Assembly: GCA_025766275.1 (NCBI GenBank)
Contig: JAFKAC010000007.1
Coordinates: forward strand, 1,178,001 to 1,242,000
From: Lactarius indigo
Taxonomy: Eukaryota > Basidiomycota > Agaricomycetes > Russulales > Russulaceae
Direction of reading: 5' to 3'
Length of the DNA: 64,000 nt
In this document: piece after piece, positions 44,790-55,860 of the stretch
How the letters are laid out: the number at the start of each line of letters is the position of its first letter
How positions within the stretch are numbered: position 1 is the first letter of the stretch
Program-made: the position numbers and the translations under genes
The notes under the pieces: model-generated
What the model was told of the DNA's origin: nothing
Databases searched by the model: none
The model's input: the letters and a program-made list of their open reading frames with translations, nothing else

Positions 44790-46471
44790 TCAACGTCCAC
44801 CACTAGATGAAGCGTTTCTACCCTGGCGCTTGGACCACGGATCTGAATTCCACATATTGGTGGATTTCGGAGGTGCCAGATCCTCCGCGGGGATGATGGC
44901 CGATGCGACCTTGCTCCACCAGCTACTTTCATCGGGTCCCCGAGCTTGATTCTTGGACCACGGATCTGAATTCCGTGGACTGCGAGTGGTGGAAGGAGTA
45001 TTAGTAGCTGCTCTCGCTGCCTTGTCCTCTGCCTTCTGCCTTGCAATTTGCTCTTCGGCCTGCTTTGCGCGTAACCCAGCCTTCTCTACTTCGTCCCTGT
45101 TCCTCACTTCTACCGCTTCCTCCTTAGCCTTCGTCGCTTCTGCTCGGGACCTAGCTTCAATCTCTAGCCTCTCATTCTCGGCGTTTTGCTTCTCCTCCAA
45201 TTCTGCCATCGCCTCTGCGGCTTTTACCTCGGCGAGTTTAGCATCAGCTTCCGCCTTGGCTTTGGCGCCGACATCCCACTCCTCCCTGGCTACCCCCTTG
45301 GCTTTCTCTTTAGCCTCGGCCTCGTGTTTTGCCTTGACCTCGACCTCAGCTTTTGCCTCTGCCTCTGCCTCGGGATCACGTTTCGCTTTTGCTTCGGTTC
45401 TACGCTTCACCATGGCCTCTGTTTCGCGTTTCGCCTTGACCTCGGCTTCGGCTTCAACCTCGAGTTTCACCTTCTGGGCCTCAGCTTCGACCTTGGCCCT
45501 TGTCTCCGGGTAAGCTTTTCCCTCGGGTTTTGCCATTTGGGCCTCGGTCACGTGGCGTGGTATATCAACTGCGTCGACTCGAAGCGTACCACCACGGATC
45601 TCCTCCCGCACTGTTGCTACTAGTATAACATCTTCCATCCTCATCTGCCGGGCCTCATCCAAGCTAAGAGGCAGTGTTCTCTCGCACAGCGCAGCCAACG
45701 CAGGGAGTACCCAGTGGTTGATCAAAAAAGTGCGCGCAAGTATGAGTTTATCGTGTGGTGTGGGAGGTTTGATGGACTCTACGGCGAGTCTGCGAAGAGA
45801 GACAAAGCCCCAGCGCGTAGACAGGTGGAGGACTGATTTCCATTGTCCATACGTCAGTTCGTGCCCTTCAAAATTCCTGTAAATAACCAAGCCTCAATAA
45901 CCGATGGGTAGGCACGGGGATCTAACAAAGCTCACGCAGGGTACAAGACAGAGAGGAGGGCCTCAAAATCCTTGCGTTCGACGTCGCCAATTGAAATGAT
46001 AGTGGGCAGAGCTTCGTGGTCACGTATGCCAAGCTGGGCAAATCGTGTAGAGAAGTAGATGGAATCGCGAGAGAAGAAGTATCGATGTACACAGTACAGC
46101 GTACCATCAATCTGCGGGCAAGGTCAGTATGTCGGGTATGGAAAGAATAAAAGGTCACGTACTAGAAATGTGACATTTCCGTCCTTGAAAAAATAGGTAT
46201 CATGTCGTATGAACGAATCGTCAGGTGTCGTGTGCTCGTTTCTTGGTGTCTTTCCCTCCTCTGGAAACCTAGGGGGGCTGGTGTGCCGAGCCCTAAATCC
46301 GGCACCGGGGAGCCCTCGGGCTTCAGACTCGGAGGCAGTTAGAGACATCTGGATGTGAGTCGGGTACGTATCTGAGAAGGTGGAGTCAAAGGAGACGATG
46401 GAGGCGGCACTTGAGGGAATCGGTGATATGCATATTTCGTCGTCAGTCCAGGAGACGGTGTGAGATGCCAT
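44790..46471 (-). CDS. BTB copy 7, intact, 523 aa
   Basis: Exons on minus: 46471-46163, 46111-45936, 45876-44790; 524 codons with stop. Start MASHTVSWTDDEICISP. The BTB core is DGTLYCVHRYFFSRDSIYFS ... DFEALLSVLYP. As in copy 6 the BTB region runs without intron into an Ala/Glu/Lys/Arg coiled coil of about 190 residues, followed by SSWWSKVASAIIPAEDLAPP and MWNSDPWSKRQGRNASS. The motif NSDPWSK occurs twice here and also in copies 2 and 12, so it is a shared tail module. Closest relative in exon 1 and upstream DNA is copy 8. Confidence 0.87.
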
Positions 46472-46529
46472 CAAGAGAAAGAACTGTATCTGATACCGGT
46501 CTGTGCGTCGTGTGCGTGTGCCACAAAGT

Positions 46530-46558
46530 GGTTACGTGAGCGCACACGAGGAACCCCT
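46530..46558 (-). promoter_or_regulatory. Conserved upstream box of BTB copy 7
   Basis: GGTTACGTGAGCGCACACG and GGAACCCC, 59 bases upstream of the ATG (46471). Confidence 0.55.
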
Positions 46559-46559
46559 A

Positions 46560-46940
46560 AACAGCGCACAGGATCCACGACTATAGTCCAAGAGTGTACA
46601 AGGGCGATTCGGATGTCGGTCGGACTAATTCATCTTTCTTCATCCGGTGCTAATATATTGCTAATACAGGGAGCAATCCAGTAGTCAGATCGGTCATGCA
46701 GGGGCCATATCGCAACCGCGTCGCTCCTCAAGCCCCTTCTCCTACCACCACAGTGCACGTGTCGTTGCTCAGTAGGAAGACCTGAGAGTTTGTTCACGGG
46801 TGAAGTTGCTTTGGAATAGTATCGCCTGGGCCTCTATCAAGGAATGTTACAATATACTTTAACATGGCTCAGGACAACCATCTAATGTTACATTAAAATC
46901 GCCAGTTATGACATTCCTAAGATGCAATGCCAACGCGCCT
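46560..46940. repeat. Duplicated flank shared with 51100-51490
   Basis: 46740-46940 (including GAGTTTGTTCACGGGTGAAG and GGTTGACTTTAGGCGCCGTGG just beyond) recurs at about 51290-51550, and in weaker form at 58985-59235. It is the 3' flank of the copy 9/10/13 subgroup. Confidence 0.75.
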
Positions 46941-48310
46941 GGATCACTTAGTGGGCGCTTTGCTATGCGCAGGGTTGACTTTAGGCGCCGTGGCGTTTTT
47001 TATCGCGGGCTCCGTGCTGGAAGAGGTGATCTCTTCAGGGCGAAGTAACGTGCCAATAAGGGAGGTGTAGTGCTAAACCCTGTGTCGGGGTCTCGTGGGT
47101 GCTCGTATTGGATTTTTCTCGGCACTAGGGAAGGGGCTCCGACTCTGTTTCTTGGTCGCTCATAGCACCCCTACCAACAGTCTCTGCTTCGGATGGCTGT
47201 CTTGACGGCGAGTGATGAAGATGTATAATCGGAAGCTGCCTGTAACGTGGCCTCAAAGAGCTCAGGGAAAAGTTTCGGATTTCGCTCGCCCTCACGTTTC
47301 AGTGCTTACGCCAGCCCCGCTGTATTTCCTACTCCTGGTGGGGCATTCTCTTCTGCTGATTTGGTCACACCCTTGCATTCCTGTGACGATCACTTCACCC
47401 AAATCAGTGATTTTCTGTTTGCACCTTTGAGACTGACTGGACCTGAACTCACGAAATACTTGACACCACTGTCCTGGGTGCCATCCTCTCTCCTTTCCAA
47501 CCACAGGTGACGCGGACGTCGTAGAAATAACTCCTTGTTTGGTAACTTCGCATGCTTGAGGCGCTGTCATCCTCATTATAAGCAAGTTTCCCAGCGAGTA
47601 CAGCTTCTACAGCTCGCGTGACTATGGCCCCTCCAATCCAAAAGACGCAACTATGAACATTATCACGTACGTCCGCCACGAGAACGATGTTCTCCACACG
47701 CATCTGTGGAGGCTCTGTTCTCTCGCAATACAGTCAAAGCCGGTTGCACCCATTGGCCGACCGTATAGGTACGCGCAAATATGAGCCGACCATGTTGGGT
47801 CGGAGGATTGACGGACTTCGCGGCCAGCTCGCGAATCGAGGCGGGACCCCAACGCGTGGACAAGTGGAGTACCGAATTCCATTGAGGGATTGTACTCTTC
47901 GAAATCTCTGCGAGGCGGACACGCTTCGACAACCTGGTAGATAGAAGGGGGAACAAGAAACACTTGAAGTCTTTGCGTTCGACGTCCCCAAGTGATACGA
48001 ACAGCAGTGATCATGAGTGTGGGCGAGTCGGGTAGTAGAAGTATACGGAATTGCAAGAATAGAAGAGCAGATGGAGGGTGTCGGGGCGTCACCGCCTGCG
48101 CGATTGCTTGTCAGAAAAATTGGTCGTGCATGCCACAATGGATCGCAACACACCAAAACCTTGAAGAAATACGGATCGTGTCGTAGGAATGAATCATCAA
48201 CTCCTGGGTACGTGCTAGCGGGTGTCAAGGTTGCACTCGAATCGCCCTCGCCCGTCGATTCATAAAATTAGTCCTGGCCTCGTTGACGCCATGGACGCCA
48301 TGGACTTCTG
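46941..48310 (-). pseudogene. BTB copy 9, decayed
   Basis: Recognisable parts on minus: TLTPASTYPGVDDSFLRHDP (exon 1, near 48220), then loss of the KDGNVTF coding bases; a BTB-core exon with a loss of frame near 48050-47960; NSVLHLSTRWGPASIRELAA and RTYTVGQWVQPALTVL (near 47880-47730); then the former FG-tail exon near 47330-46950 (for example the bases GGTTGACTTTAGGCGCCGTGG). Several small deletions break the frame. It belongs with copies 10 and 13, of which only 13 is intact. Confidence 0.8.
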
Positions 48311-48964
48311 GAAGTGGGAAAAAAAGAATGTCGGTAGTATAGATTCAAATGAGACGATAGAGAGCGAACTCGAAGACACAGATAACGCACCAAGTGAATT
48401 CGGCCCAATCGATTTCCATGCGGCGAGCTGTGTGGTTGAGGATGACCAAATGCATCGAGTGAGAATCACTGCGAGATGAATGCGAACATCCGACCCGAAC
48501 CAAAAAAAAAAAAAACCACCAATAACGTCGCGGCGGAAACAAAAACAGTGTTTACCGGCTACTCAGGCCGAAAAATTGCATCGAACCCCCGAACATCGAC
48601 TCGGACCTGGGGGATATGAAACTTGAGCTGGAACGTTCGAACCTTCAAATTCGTACAAGTTCGTATACAGGTAAATTCAGGAGCTTTGAAAGTGGGAATA
48701 CGTTAATGGAGACCATTTGTTACCACTAAAGGCTTGGGGTAAAGGCGATAAGACTACAGCCAGACGACTCGGGGTGTGTATACAGTGTGGGGGTTGAGAA
48801 CGTCGAGACCAGACAGCTGTCGATACCGCAATGCGGCGAACAAACGTCACATAGCACCACCCAGAAAAAGACATTATACACTAGTAGCGAAGCAAAGCAA
48901 TGAAACCGAAAACTAACGCACGAACCCCTTCAACTCATATGAGGTCGCTGGTTGGCGCATACAT
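48311..48964. other. Intergenic, no gene seen
   Basis: Former upstream region of copy 9. A poly-A run lies near 48503-48515. About 48650-48720 resembles 52770-52810 (for example TTCGTATACA), so this flank was duplicated with the gene. Confidence 0.5.
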
Positions 48965-51037
48965 TTACCAGTTCCAGGCCAGTTCTTCATCGTCAGCAAA
49001 GTCATTGGCGGCCGTTTCTGTCATAGTAGCAGCGGCATCAGGCATCTTCACGATCGCTAGCACGTCGTCCTCATCATCGCTCTTCCCCTCCACAAGGACA
49101 CCTTCGTCTTCTTCGATAGGAATATCATCGACGGGAGCACTGGCAGTGGCGACGCGCTTAGGTTCGTGCACGACCGAATCGTGTACACTGTTTGAGGTTG
49201 CCCCAGATGAAGGACGTGAACTGTCTTCTCTCTCCTTTTGAATTTGCTTCCTAGCCCTTTCCCGTAGTCTTTTCTTTTGTGCCTTTGAGAGCCCAGTCCC
49301 CCAATCGTCCCCAGCGCTAGAAGTGACTGACATTGCCACGTTTGTCCTTCTCTTCTTCATCTTCACCGGGATGCCCCATTCCTCCTCGGCTGCCTTCTCG
49401 CCGCCTTCACCTTCACCTTCACCTTCACCATCTTCCTTGCTTCCCACGAGCAAGTCGTCGGCAGTGCTTGGCCCAATAGTGGCTGCATCGGGTACAACTA
49501 GAACATCAGTCTTGACCGTGGTAAGTTCCCTGGCATGAACCTCTTCGTGGGGTGTTCGTTCTCCTAGTGTCTCTGCTGGTAGCGCCTCACCCATACGAGG
49601 TGGTAGCTGTAGGTTGCCACTTTCCGCAGGGGCGTCCCCCGAAGTAGGATCGGAATTCAAATCATTGCTCACTGGCAGGAGGTCCGCAGTCGATGCATTG
49701 ACTGACTTGCTCACTGGATCCATCCCGAACCACCTCGAGTTGAGCCTACTGTTATCACCCGTTGCAGAGCCCCACCCACCACCACCCGTTGATGTCCCCT
49801 CCACGACTGGGGGTTGTTCCATTCCTGGTGATTCTACTGGAACTTCTTTTGGCTGTAGGATTTCACAAGCTATCATCCGCCTCGTATCTCGATGACAACT
49901 CAGAGTAAGCTCACCGAACGTTCGACATCACTTTCATCAGTGCCACCTTCCTTCGTGACGCTCTGTCGGGGACCCGGAGGTGATACCATGGTCGCCCCCA
50001 CAGCCATTGCATCCTTCGCTTCCACACTCAGATCAATTCCTGAGGTTATCTTTGGCTTATTCCGACAGACGTAGTTGCCCACAGGACGATTCAGCTTGCC
50101 GCTCAGCACCACTTCGACGTGGCGCCGGATATCAGCCGCGCCAAATCGAAGCGCACCACCACGAATGTCCTCCCGCACAGTCGCTACTAGTATCACATCT
50201 TCCAGGCTCATCTGCCGGGCCTCGTCCAAGCTAAGTGGCAGTGTTCTCTTGCACAGCGCGGTCAATGCAGGGAGTACCCAGTGGTCGACCGAATAAGTGC
50301 GCGCAAGTACCAATTGATCATGCGATGTGGGAGGTTTGATAGACTTGAGGGCGAGCTTGCGAAGAGAGGCAAAGCCCCAGCGTGTCGATAGGTGGAGCAC
50401 TGATTTCCATTGTCCATACGTTAGTTTGTGCCCTTCAAAATTCCTGTAAATAACCAAGTTTCAATAACCGACGAGTAGGCACGGGGACCCAACAAAGCTC
50501 ACGCAGGATATAAGATGGAGAGGAAAGCCTCGAAATCCTTGCGTTCGACGTCGCCGATTGAAATGATAGTGGGCAGAGCTTCGTGGTCACGTGTACAGAG
50601 CTGGGCAAATCGTGTAGAGAAGTAGACGGAATCGCGAGAGAAGAAGTATCGATGGACGCAGTACAGCGTACCATCAATCTGCGGGCTGTTCAATATGTCA
50701 GGTATGTAAGATTCAAAAGGTCACGTACTAGAAATGTGACATTTCCGTCCTTGAAAAAATAGGTATCATGTCGTATGAACGAATCGTCAGGTGTCGTGTG
50801 CTCGTTTCTTGGTGTCTTTCCCTCCTCTGGAAACCCAGGGAGGCTGGTGTGCCGAGCCCTAAATCCGGCACCAGGGAGCCCTCGGGCTTCAGACTCGGAA
50901 GCGGTTGGAGACATCTGGATTTGACCCGAGTACGTATCTGAGAAGGTGGAGTCAAAGGAGACGATGGAGGCGGCACTTGAGGGAAGCGATGATATGTATA
51001 TTTCGTTGTCACTCCAAGAGACGATGTGAGATGCCAT
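48965..51037 (-). CDS. BTB copy 8, intact, 633 aa
   Basis: Exons on minus: 51037-50729, 50678-50503, 50443-49915, 49852-48965; 634 codons with stop. Start MASHIVSWSDNEIYISS. The BTB core reads DGTLYCVHRYFFSRDSVYFS ... DFEAFLSILYP. The tail exon opens PKEVPVESPGMEQPPVV, as in copies 2 and 12, but lacks the long coiled coil; it is disordered with acidic and Lys/Arg clusters (GLSKAQKKRLRERARKQ, shared in shape with copies 2 and 6) and ends DFADDEELAWNW. The exon set shows that tails are mixed: leader and BTB parts close to copy 7, tail close to copies 2 and 6. Confidence 0.87.
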
Positions 51038-51078
51038 CAAGAGAAAGAACTGTATCTGATACCAGCCCCTGCCACAAT

Positions 51079-51106
51079 GGTTACGTGAGCGGACGCGTGG
51101 AACCCC
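51079..51106 (-). promoter_or_regulatory. Conserved upstream box of BTB copy 8
   Basis: GGTTACGTGAGCGGACGCG and GGAACCCC, 42 bases upstream of the ATG (51037). Confidence 0.5.
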
Positions 51107-51490
51107 TTAAAACAACGGACAGGATCTACGACTGCTGTAGTCTAAAGCTTACAAGGGCGATTCGGGTCTGGGGGTACCTTTTCGTTTTTCTTAATCTGGT
51201 GCTAATGTGGGCCAGGAGCAACCCAATAGTAAGATTGGTCGTACAGAGGCCATACCGCAACCGCGCCGCCCCCCGAGCTCCTGCTCTTACCACCACAATA
51301 CACGCGTCGTTGTTCAGCGCTTAGACCTGGGAGTTTGTTCACGGGTGAAGTTGCTTTGGAATAGTAGCGCCTGGACCTCTATTAAGAGACGATTACAACA
51401 TACTGTAGCACGGCTCAGGACCACCATTTAACGTTACAGTAAAATCGCCACCAGTTGTGACATTCCCAAAATGCAATGCCAATATGCCCA
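51107..51490. repeat. Duplicated flank shared with 46560-46940
   Basis: 51315-51490 repeats about 46780-46940 with small changes (GGGAGTTTGTTCACGGGTGA, TGCTTTGGAATAGTA). It is the 3' flank of BTB copy 10. Confidence 0.7.
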
Positions 51491-52540
51491 GATCACTTAC
51501 TACTGTAGCTGGCGTTTTGCTATCCGCAGGGTTGACTTTAGGCGCCGTGGCTTTTTTATAGTGGGCTCCGCACTGGGAGAAGCAATCTCTCTGGGCAGAG
51601 CGGTGTGCCAAACAAGGGAGGAATAGCGGCACTGCCGTTGCCGAAGTCTGGGTGCTATCCTCTCCTTTCTCACCCACAGGTGACGCGGTTGTCGTAGGGC
51701 AGGTTCCTCGTTGCAGCTCGGTCTTAGGCTAGAGCGGGAGGCACTGTCGCCCTCGTTACGAACAGGTTTCCGGGGCATTGCAGCTTATATAACTTGTGCG
51801 ACTTTGACCCCCTCGATCTGAAGGAACGTGACTACGAAGATCCTACCGTCAGCCGCCACGAGAACGACATCCACAATACGCATCTGCCAGGTTGAAAGGC
51901 TCTGCTCACCTGTACAGTGCTGTCATAGTAGGCAGCACCCATTGGTCGACCGCATGGGTAGCGTCAGTATGAGCCGACCGTGTGACACTGGAGGATTGCC
52001 GGGCTTGAGGGCTGGTTTGCGAATAGAAGCGAAGTCCCAGCGCGTGAACAGGTGAGTACGACTTCCATCGTTGATACGAAAGGTTGTGCTCTTCGAAAAT
52101 TTGGCGAGGTAGACACACTTCGAGATCCCGATGGGGAGTGGATGTAAGAAAAAACTCCAAGTCTTCGCGTTCGATGTCCACTAGTGATACGAGAGCAGTA
52201 AGAGCTTCGTGGTCACGGGTGCCGAGTTGGGCGAGTCGGGTAGAGAAGTATACGGAATTTCAAGAAAAGAATAACAAATGGTGCCATCGACCTGCGCGAT
52301 GCTAGTCAGAGAACTTGGCCGTGCGTGCCACAATGGATCGTAACACACCAAAAACGTTACATATCCCTCCTTGAAAAAATGCGTATCGTGTCGTAGGAAC
52401 GATTTATCAACTCGTGAGTACGTGCTGACGGGTGTCAGTATTGCACTCGGTTCGCCCTCGCCCATCGAGGAGTTCACAAAAATAGTCCTATCATAGCCTC
52501 GTTGGCGCCATGGACTTTGTGGACTTCTGGGAGCTGTCGG
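51491..52540 (-). pseudogene. BTB copy 10, decayed
   Basis: On minus: ILTPVSTYSRVDKSFLRHDT then FFKEGYVTFLV (near 52450-52350), a BTB-core exon with a stop (TTCTTG to TTCTTGA area near 52262), and remnants of the third exon near 52110-51900 (for example QRWKSYSPVHALG in a shifted frame). The tail has lost the FG repeats; only the start (GGTTGACTTTAGGCGCCGTGG) and end remain. Frameshifts and deletions exclude a product. It is a sister of copies 9 and 13. Confidence 0.78.
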
Positions 52541-52979
52541 TATAGAGTCAAATGAGACAGTGTGAATTTGGCTCAAGCGATTTTTCTGGCGAGGTGTGCA
52601 GGTGAAGCAGGTGAAGAGAATCGAAATGCATCGAGTAAGAATCACTGAGATGAAAGCGAACACGCGACCAAACAAACATTTACCGGCTACTTGGGCCGAA
52701 AGACTGCATCCTGCCGCCACCAACCGAACCCGAACATCGTCTGGAGTCTGGAGGTGAAATTCTTCGTATAAGTTCGTATACAAGTAAATTTAGGAATACG
52801 TGGGTGGAGACTCCGTGTTACTACCAAAGGCGCTCAAGCTTCGGCTGAATGGGGTAAAGGAGATAAGTGGGACGCTACGGAGACCATTGTAGCCTCGGAC
52901 GCCTGGCCACGGACCCTTTCCTTCGAGTGTTCTTGGCGAAGGTTTTCTCCCATAGGCTTGAGCTCGTCTGCTTCGACCA
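52541..52979. other. Intergenic, no gene seen
   Basis: Upstream region of copy 10 and 3' flank of copy 11. Nothing recognised apart from the duplicated TTCGTATACA region. Confidence 0.45.
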
Positions 52980-54208
52980 TCATCCCCGCATCCTTTTCTC
53001 TTTGAAAGTCGATATGCCCGACCCGGCGCCATCTGCTTTTGATTTCGTAGTTGGCGTTCCCTATGGTCACGATGTCTCACAGTCGTACGCGTCTCATCTA
53101 CGATTTGTACTTACCAAATTCAAACTACTCATGGCCGCTCTTATACCATTGCTACTCCACACTTCTAAATTGTCGCGTTCACCGTTGAACCCGGGCCTTT
53201 GTTCAGTAGTCTCACTTGCTGGGCTCACTGGCGAGACTTCATTAGCTTCATTACCCGCGGCAGGCATCGGCGTCCCGGCTTGCATTGCCTCTACGTAGAG
53301 TGAGATGTCAGCCGCGCTCACTCCGGATCGAATTGCCTTGCTACGAATGTCTTCCCGTACGCTGGCGACGAGTACGACATCCTCGATATTCATCCCACGG
53401 GCTTCGTCCAGGTTAAGGGGCGCTGTCCTTTCGCATAGCGCAGTTAAAGCGGGAACAACCCAATGATCCACTGCATATGTGCGAGCGAGGAGGAGCCGAT
53501 CGGATGTGGTAGGTGGCCTAATCGACCTCACCGCCAACTTGCGAAGTGAATCGAAGCCCCACCGCGTGGAGAGGCGGAGAACCGATCTCCATTGTTCATA
53601 CGAAAGGTCGTGCTCTTCGAATTTTCTAGCAGATGTATATGTCGATAAACAGAAGCACGAGAAGGTATCGAGAACTCACTCGGGATATAAGACAGAGAGA
53701 AAGGCTTCGAAGTCCTCGCGCTCGACGTCTCCTAGCGATACAATGGTCGATGAAGCCTCGTGGCCACGGACTCCTAGCTGGGCGAATCGAGTGGAGAAGT
53801 ACACAGTGTCGCGGGAGAAGAAATAGCGGTGAACACAGAAGAGAAACCCATCGACCTGCGATTTCTCAGTACATCGGAGGGAGGTATATGGCATGCAACA
53901 TGATGCACCAAGAATGTGACATTGCCATCCTTGAAGAAGTATTTGCTGTGTTGTGGGAAAGAGCCACCGCTTTGCTGGTGTGAGCCATCTGGTGTCTCAC
54001 TCCTGCTCGTCCCCACCCTTAGGAGGCTCCCAGGTCTGCCTGCTGGCTCAGTAGTACGAGCCCCCGAAGCCTCAGGGATAATTGGAGATTTCGTGGCTGG
54101 ATCCGAGAGTAACGACTTAAATGGAACGACGAAGGGAGCACCCGGACTCGGGGCGACAGGAGATATCTTCACTCCGTTCTACCCCCAGGAGATGATATGA
54201 TGTGCCAT
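52980..54208 (-). pseudogene. BTB copy 11, open BTB part but stop in the leader
   Basis: Exons on minus: 54208 to about 53924, 53855-53680, 53625-53115, 53060-52980. The frame is open from KISPVAPSPGAP to the end, with the BTB core VDGFLFCVHRYFFSRDTVYF and a short tail (SPVSPASETTEQRP, ending FKEKRMRG). But the leader reads MAHHIISWG and then TAG, and there is no later ATG in that exon. Either it starts from an unseen upstream exon or it is dead. It is the closest relative of the chimeric copy 5, and shows what the lost start of copy 5 looked like. Confidence 0.72.
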
Positions 54209-55480
54209 CAGAGCAGAGTTGTCTGCCAGTGATCCTTATTAACGAGTCTTTATGTACCATTGGATACTGTAGGGATTGTATTACGTCTTTACACCTGAGG
54301 GATCTTCGTGTTGACCTTCGAACTTTCTAGTTGGGCTTTGGCTTTCTGGTCAGTGAGACGTTCTAAACCCGATCCGGTCCTGCTTTCGGCTAGGCCTCAC
54401 TCAGTTTTGGGAATTATCTCTCACGGTCCAGGGCCGCGTCCTCGGCTCTGATTTTTTATATAAGGTCGCGCTTGACGTGTTGTGTGCAGCGCCGTGCATC
54501 CCTGTGTGCGCACGCGGGTACTAACTTACTACGATGTTGTCAACGGAATCAGGGACTGGAATACTGTCCACACCGCTGCTCAACCTGGAGGCCCAGAGGG
54601 GTCACGACGTCCGTCCGAATCCGTTGTGCTCTCTGGCTTGGAAGTAGGCTTCTCTCGCAACCGACTGTAACACAGGTACTATCCTAGTCAGATTGTGATA
54701 ATGGGTGGATGCACAAACAATATGCAGGAGATAAGGAGCGGGCGCTGGGTCTCGCCGCCTGGGAGGCACTAGTGTTTACGGCCTTGGCTGCAGTTCCTGG
54801 GGCGATCCGCATTCTCAGACTCTTCGTATTGGTTCCGGAACGTGTACTGTCGGGTTTAGAACTAGACTCGTAACCAACCACACTATGAAGGTGCCGTGTC
54901 GCAAGCGGCGTAGAAAGGAAACTGAGGGTATCATTCTTTCCACTACTAGCATCGTGGATCCCACTGTCGAGACCTCGTAACCTGTTGTGGTTCATACGCC
55001 TCCAGTCTAGCATATTCTAGCGCTCTATTTTGTGTCTCGTTAGGTGTTTTAATTTCATCTATCCTTCCACTGGCAGGAAGCAAGCGGGTTTGAGGCATTC
55101 TCTTAGTACAAGTTAGTTGTTTTCCTTAGGTAGCCGGGGGTAACTACTCCTGCTAGCGTACGTCATCGTAATGCTTACTGTTTGGCCACAGTTCCTATTT
55201 ACCTAGACCATCCTCTGTGTTAACCAGAAAGACCTATATTGAGCGGGAGACATATGCAACGTCAGTTCTAAGTGACTACGAATATCTTCCCTCGTCTTCC
55301 AGCTTGAAGGAAATATAGAATGGGAAGAACACAGTAATCGACTGTAGGCTCCGTACTGGGTGAATGACAAATGGGTTTGGTGCATGTTTGTAGCGCATGG
55401 TCGGGTCAACCATGCGCCTCAACCAGGTCGAGACCTTACTCCCATTGTCCTTCGGATGTGCGGGTGTTGGGTTTGGTGCG
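54209..55480. other. Intergenic, no gene seen
   Basis: TTTTTATATAAGG at 54453 is a TATA-like box followed by a 62-codon plus-strand frame (54482-54670) with no motif. A 109-codon minus frame (54684-55013) also has none. This could be remains of a transposable element next to the LINE relic. Confidence 0.4.
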
Positions 55481-55860
55481 TTACCACCTAATTCTTGAGG
55501 GGTGTGCGGGTGCGGGTGGGTCCGTCTTGTGTTTCCAGAGTTGCACTCTGGTGCGGGTCCCAAAGATATAAAGGTGTTTACTGTTGACTAATTCTCGAGC
55601 GATGTGGCCATCGGGATCTTCGAAAGCAACAACCAATGACGAGCATGAGTTCACTCTAAACATAGTGGGAGGTTTGACCCATCTAGGTCTCTGTGTGATG
55701 TTGAGTGCTGCATAACCGGGGTTGTCCACTACCAGTGCCTCATGGCACTCATCGGGGGTCCAGGGACCTCGGTTGTTAGTGACTCCGGTTGGAACGTTGT
55801 TGATGAGTACCATTGACCAGGTAACACTTGCCGTGATGTGCAGGGTACTATGGTACTCTA
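55481..55860 (-). pseudogene. Gag-like relic of a non-LTR (LINE) retrotransposon
   Basis: On minus: NNVPTGVTNNRGPWTPDECH, NPGYAALNITQRPRWVKPPT, SSLVVAFEDPDGHIARELVN and KHLYIFGTRTRVQLWKHK. This order is the RNA-binding part of the first ORF of fungal Tad1/jockey-type LINEs. Both ends are missing: the start runs into the 3' end of BTB copy 12 and the CCHC knuckles that should follow are absent. No reverse transcriptase is present nearby. Confidence 0.75.

Noticed and set aside
54453..54670. TATA-like box with a short plus-strand frame
   Set aside because: The distance and reading frame fit a small gene, but the 62-residue product has no motif and no intron or homolog evidence. I kept it only as a remark in the intergenic entry.
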